Origin: Nocardioides sp.
GTDB lineage: Bacteria > Actinomycetota > Actinomycetes > Propionibacteriales > Nocardioidaceae
Reading direction: 5' to 3'
NCBI GenBank assembly: GCA_023252065.1
Contig: JAHEXO010000045.1
Location: forward strand, 1-9,626
Length of the DNA stretch: 9,626 nt
Part shown: positions 8,648 to 9,626 of the stretch, in pieces
Numbering within the stretch: the first letter of the stretch is position 1
Layout of the letters: every line of letters begins with the position of its first letter
The notes under the pieces: generated by a model
The model's database searches: none
What the model was told of the DNA's origin: nothing
The model's input: only the letters and a program-made list of their open reading frames with translations
Made by a program: the position numbers and the translations under genes

Positions 8648-9626
8648 TCACTCCTCGGTGGACTCCGACCACAGGTTGATGCCGGACTCCACGGCGTACT
8701 GGTCGATCTCGGCGAGCTCTTCTGAGCTCAGCGCCGGGAAGTCGAGCGCGTCGAGGTTGGTGTCGAGCTGCTCGACGCTGGAGGCCCCGATGACCACGGA
8801 GGTGACCCGCGCATCACGCAGCGACCACTGGAGTGCGAGCTGGGCGAGCTTCTGCCCGCGACGCTGCGCGATCTCGTTGAGCGCCCGCACCCGCCGCAGC
8901 ACGTCGTCGTCCAGCCCGGTGAGCGAGGAGTCGTCGCGCGCGGCCCGCGAGTCCGCCGGCACGCCGTCGAGGTAGCGGTCGGTGAGCAGCCCCTGCGCCA
9001 GCGCGGAGAACACGATGCACCCCATGCCCTGCTCCTCGAGCTCGTCGAGCAGCCCGCCTTCGATCCAGCGGTTGAGCATGGAGTACGACGGCTGGTGGAT
9101 CAGCAGCGGCGTCCCGAGGTCGCGGGCGATCCGGGCTGCCTCGCGCGTCCTGTCCGGAGAGTACGACGAGATGCCGGCGTAGAGCGCGCGCCCCGACCGT
9201 ACGGCCATGTCGAGCGCCCCCATCGTCTCCTCGAGCGGGGTGTCGGGGTCGAAACGGTGGCTGTAGAAGATGTCGACGTAGTCCAGCCCCATGCGTGCCA
9301 GCGACTGGTCGAGGGACGCCAGCAGGTACTTGCGAGACCCGCCACCCTGGCCGTAGGGCCCCGGCCACATGTCGTAGCCCGCCTTGGTGGAGATCACCAG
9401 CTCGTCGCGGTACGGCGCGAAGTCCTCGCGCATCCAGCGTCCGAAGTTCTCCTCCGCCCGGCCGTACGGCGGCCCGTAGTTGTTGGCCAGGTCGAAGTGG
9501 GTCACCCCACGGTCGAACGCCCGGCGCAGGATCGCGCGCTGGGTGTCGTCGGGCCGGTCGTCCCCGAAGTTCTGCCACAGCCCCAGCGACAGCGGCGGGA
9601 GCTGCAGGCCGCTGCGCCCGGTGTGG
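8648..9626 (-). CDS. Aldo/keto reductase, YghZ/L-glyceraldehyde-3-phosphate reductase type (5'-partial)
   Basis: NADPH-dependent (beta/alpha)8-barrel oxidoreductase. The closest family I recognise is E. coli YghZ (Gpr), which reduces L-glyceraldehyde 3-phosphate and methylglyoxal-like aldehydes. The open frame runs to the window edge (first full codon ends at 9625), giving 325 residues against about 346 in YghZ, so roughly 10-20 N-terminal residues are missing. The GTG at 9505 is internal, because the conserved segment HTGRSGLQLPPLSLGLWQNFGDDRP lies upstream of it. Catalytic Asp and Tyr lie in THFDLANNYGPPYG, Lys in ISTKAGYDMW and His in FYSHRFDPDTP. Further family blocks are GSRKYLLASLDQSLARMGLDYVD, LLIHQPSYSMLNRWIE and TSVVIGASSVEQL. 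It is convergent with clpB across the inverted repeat and shows no sign of belonging to the chaperone operon. Physiological substrate is not determined by sequence. Confidence 0.9.
   Translation of the reverse strand, partial: HTGRSGLQLPPLSLGLWQNFGDDRPDDTQRAILRRAFDRGVTHFDLANNYGPPYGRAEENFGRWMREDFAPYRDELVISTKAGYDMWPGPYGQGGGSRKYLLASLDQSLARMGLDYVDIFYSHRFDPDTPLEETMGALDMAVRSGRALYAGISSYSPDRTREAARIARDLGTPLLIHQPSYSMLNRWIEGGLLDELEEQGMGCIVFSALAQGLLTDRYLDGVPADSRAARDDSSLTGLDDDVLRRVRALNEIAQRRGQKLAQLALQWSLRDARVTSVVIGASSVEQLDTNLDALDFPALSSEELAEIDQYAVESGINLWSESTEE

Overview
The window is about 70% GC with strong third-position G/C bias, GTG starts and TGA stops. It carries the classical actinobacterial heat-shock block dnaK-grpE-dnaJ-hspR followed by clpB. 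Protein wording and the intergenic repeat at 8536-8635 suggest a Nocardioides-like member of the Propionibacteriales; this placement is inference, and no database was searched.

Layout. Positions 1-1816 hold dnaK. It lacks its first ~20 codons (off the left edge) and is interrupted by an in-frame TAG at 1349-1351, followed at once by ATG in the same frame. grpE (1813-2499) overlaps the dnaK stop by 4 bases. A 61-base spacer containing four 12-bp tandem repeats leads to a strong ribosome binding site and dnaJ (2582-3745). hspR (3745-4173), the MerR-family repressor of the regulon, overlaps the dnaJ stop. After 18 bases comes a beta-lactamase-fold serine hydrolase (4192-5196), probably made from its own leaderless promoter. 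Converging on it is a small two-helix membrane protein (5224-5715, minus strand). Its start faces clpB (5938-8526, plus strand) across a 222-base regulatory region. clpB is followed by a composite inverted repeat between convergent genes, and the right end holds an aldo/keto reductase of the YghZ type (minus strand, start beyond the edge).

How it works together. DnaK, DnaJ and GrpE form the Hsp70 folding cycle, and ClpB is the disaggregase that works with it. HspR is expected to repress the dnaK operon and clpB through HAIR operators. A well-formed HAIR site lies at 5832-5852 upstream of clpB. A GGAAT-N18-GTT promoter of the SigR/SigH (ECF, thiol/heat stress) type is interleaved with it, so its -35 element falls inside the HAIR spacer. 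clpB therefore appears to be under combined negative (HspR) and positive (stress sigma) control.

Most notable points: the nonsense codon in dnaK, the interleaved HAIR/SigR promoter, the 15-bp-arm composite repeat after clpB, a 27-bp intragenic palindrome in the membrane-protein gene, and the 12-bp repeats between grpE and dnaJ. I do not see a wholly new multi-gene system; this is mainly a core stress locus with several unusual details.
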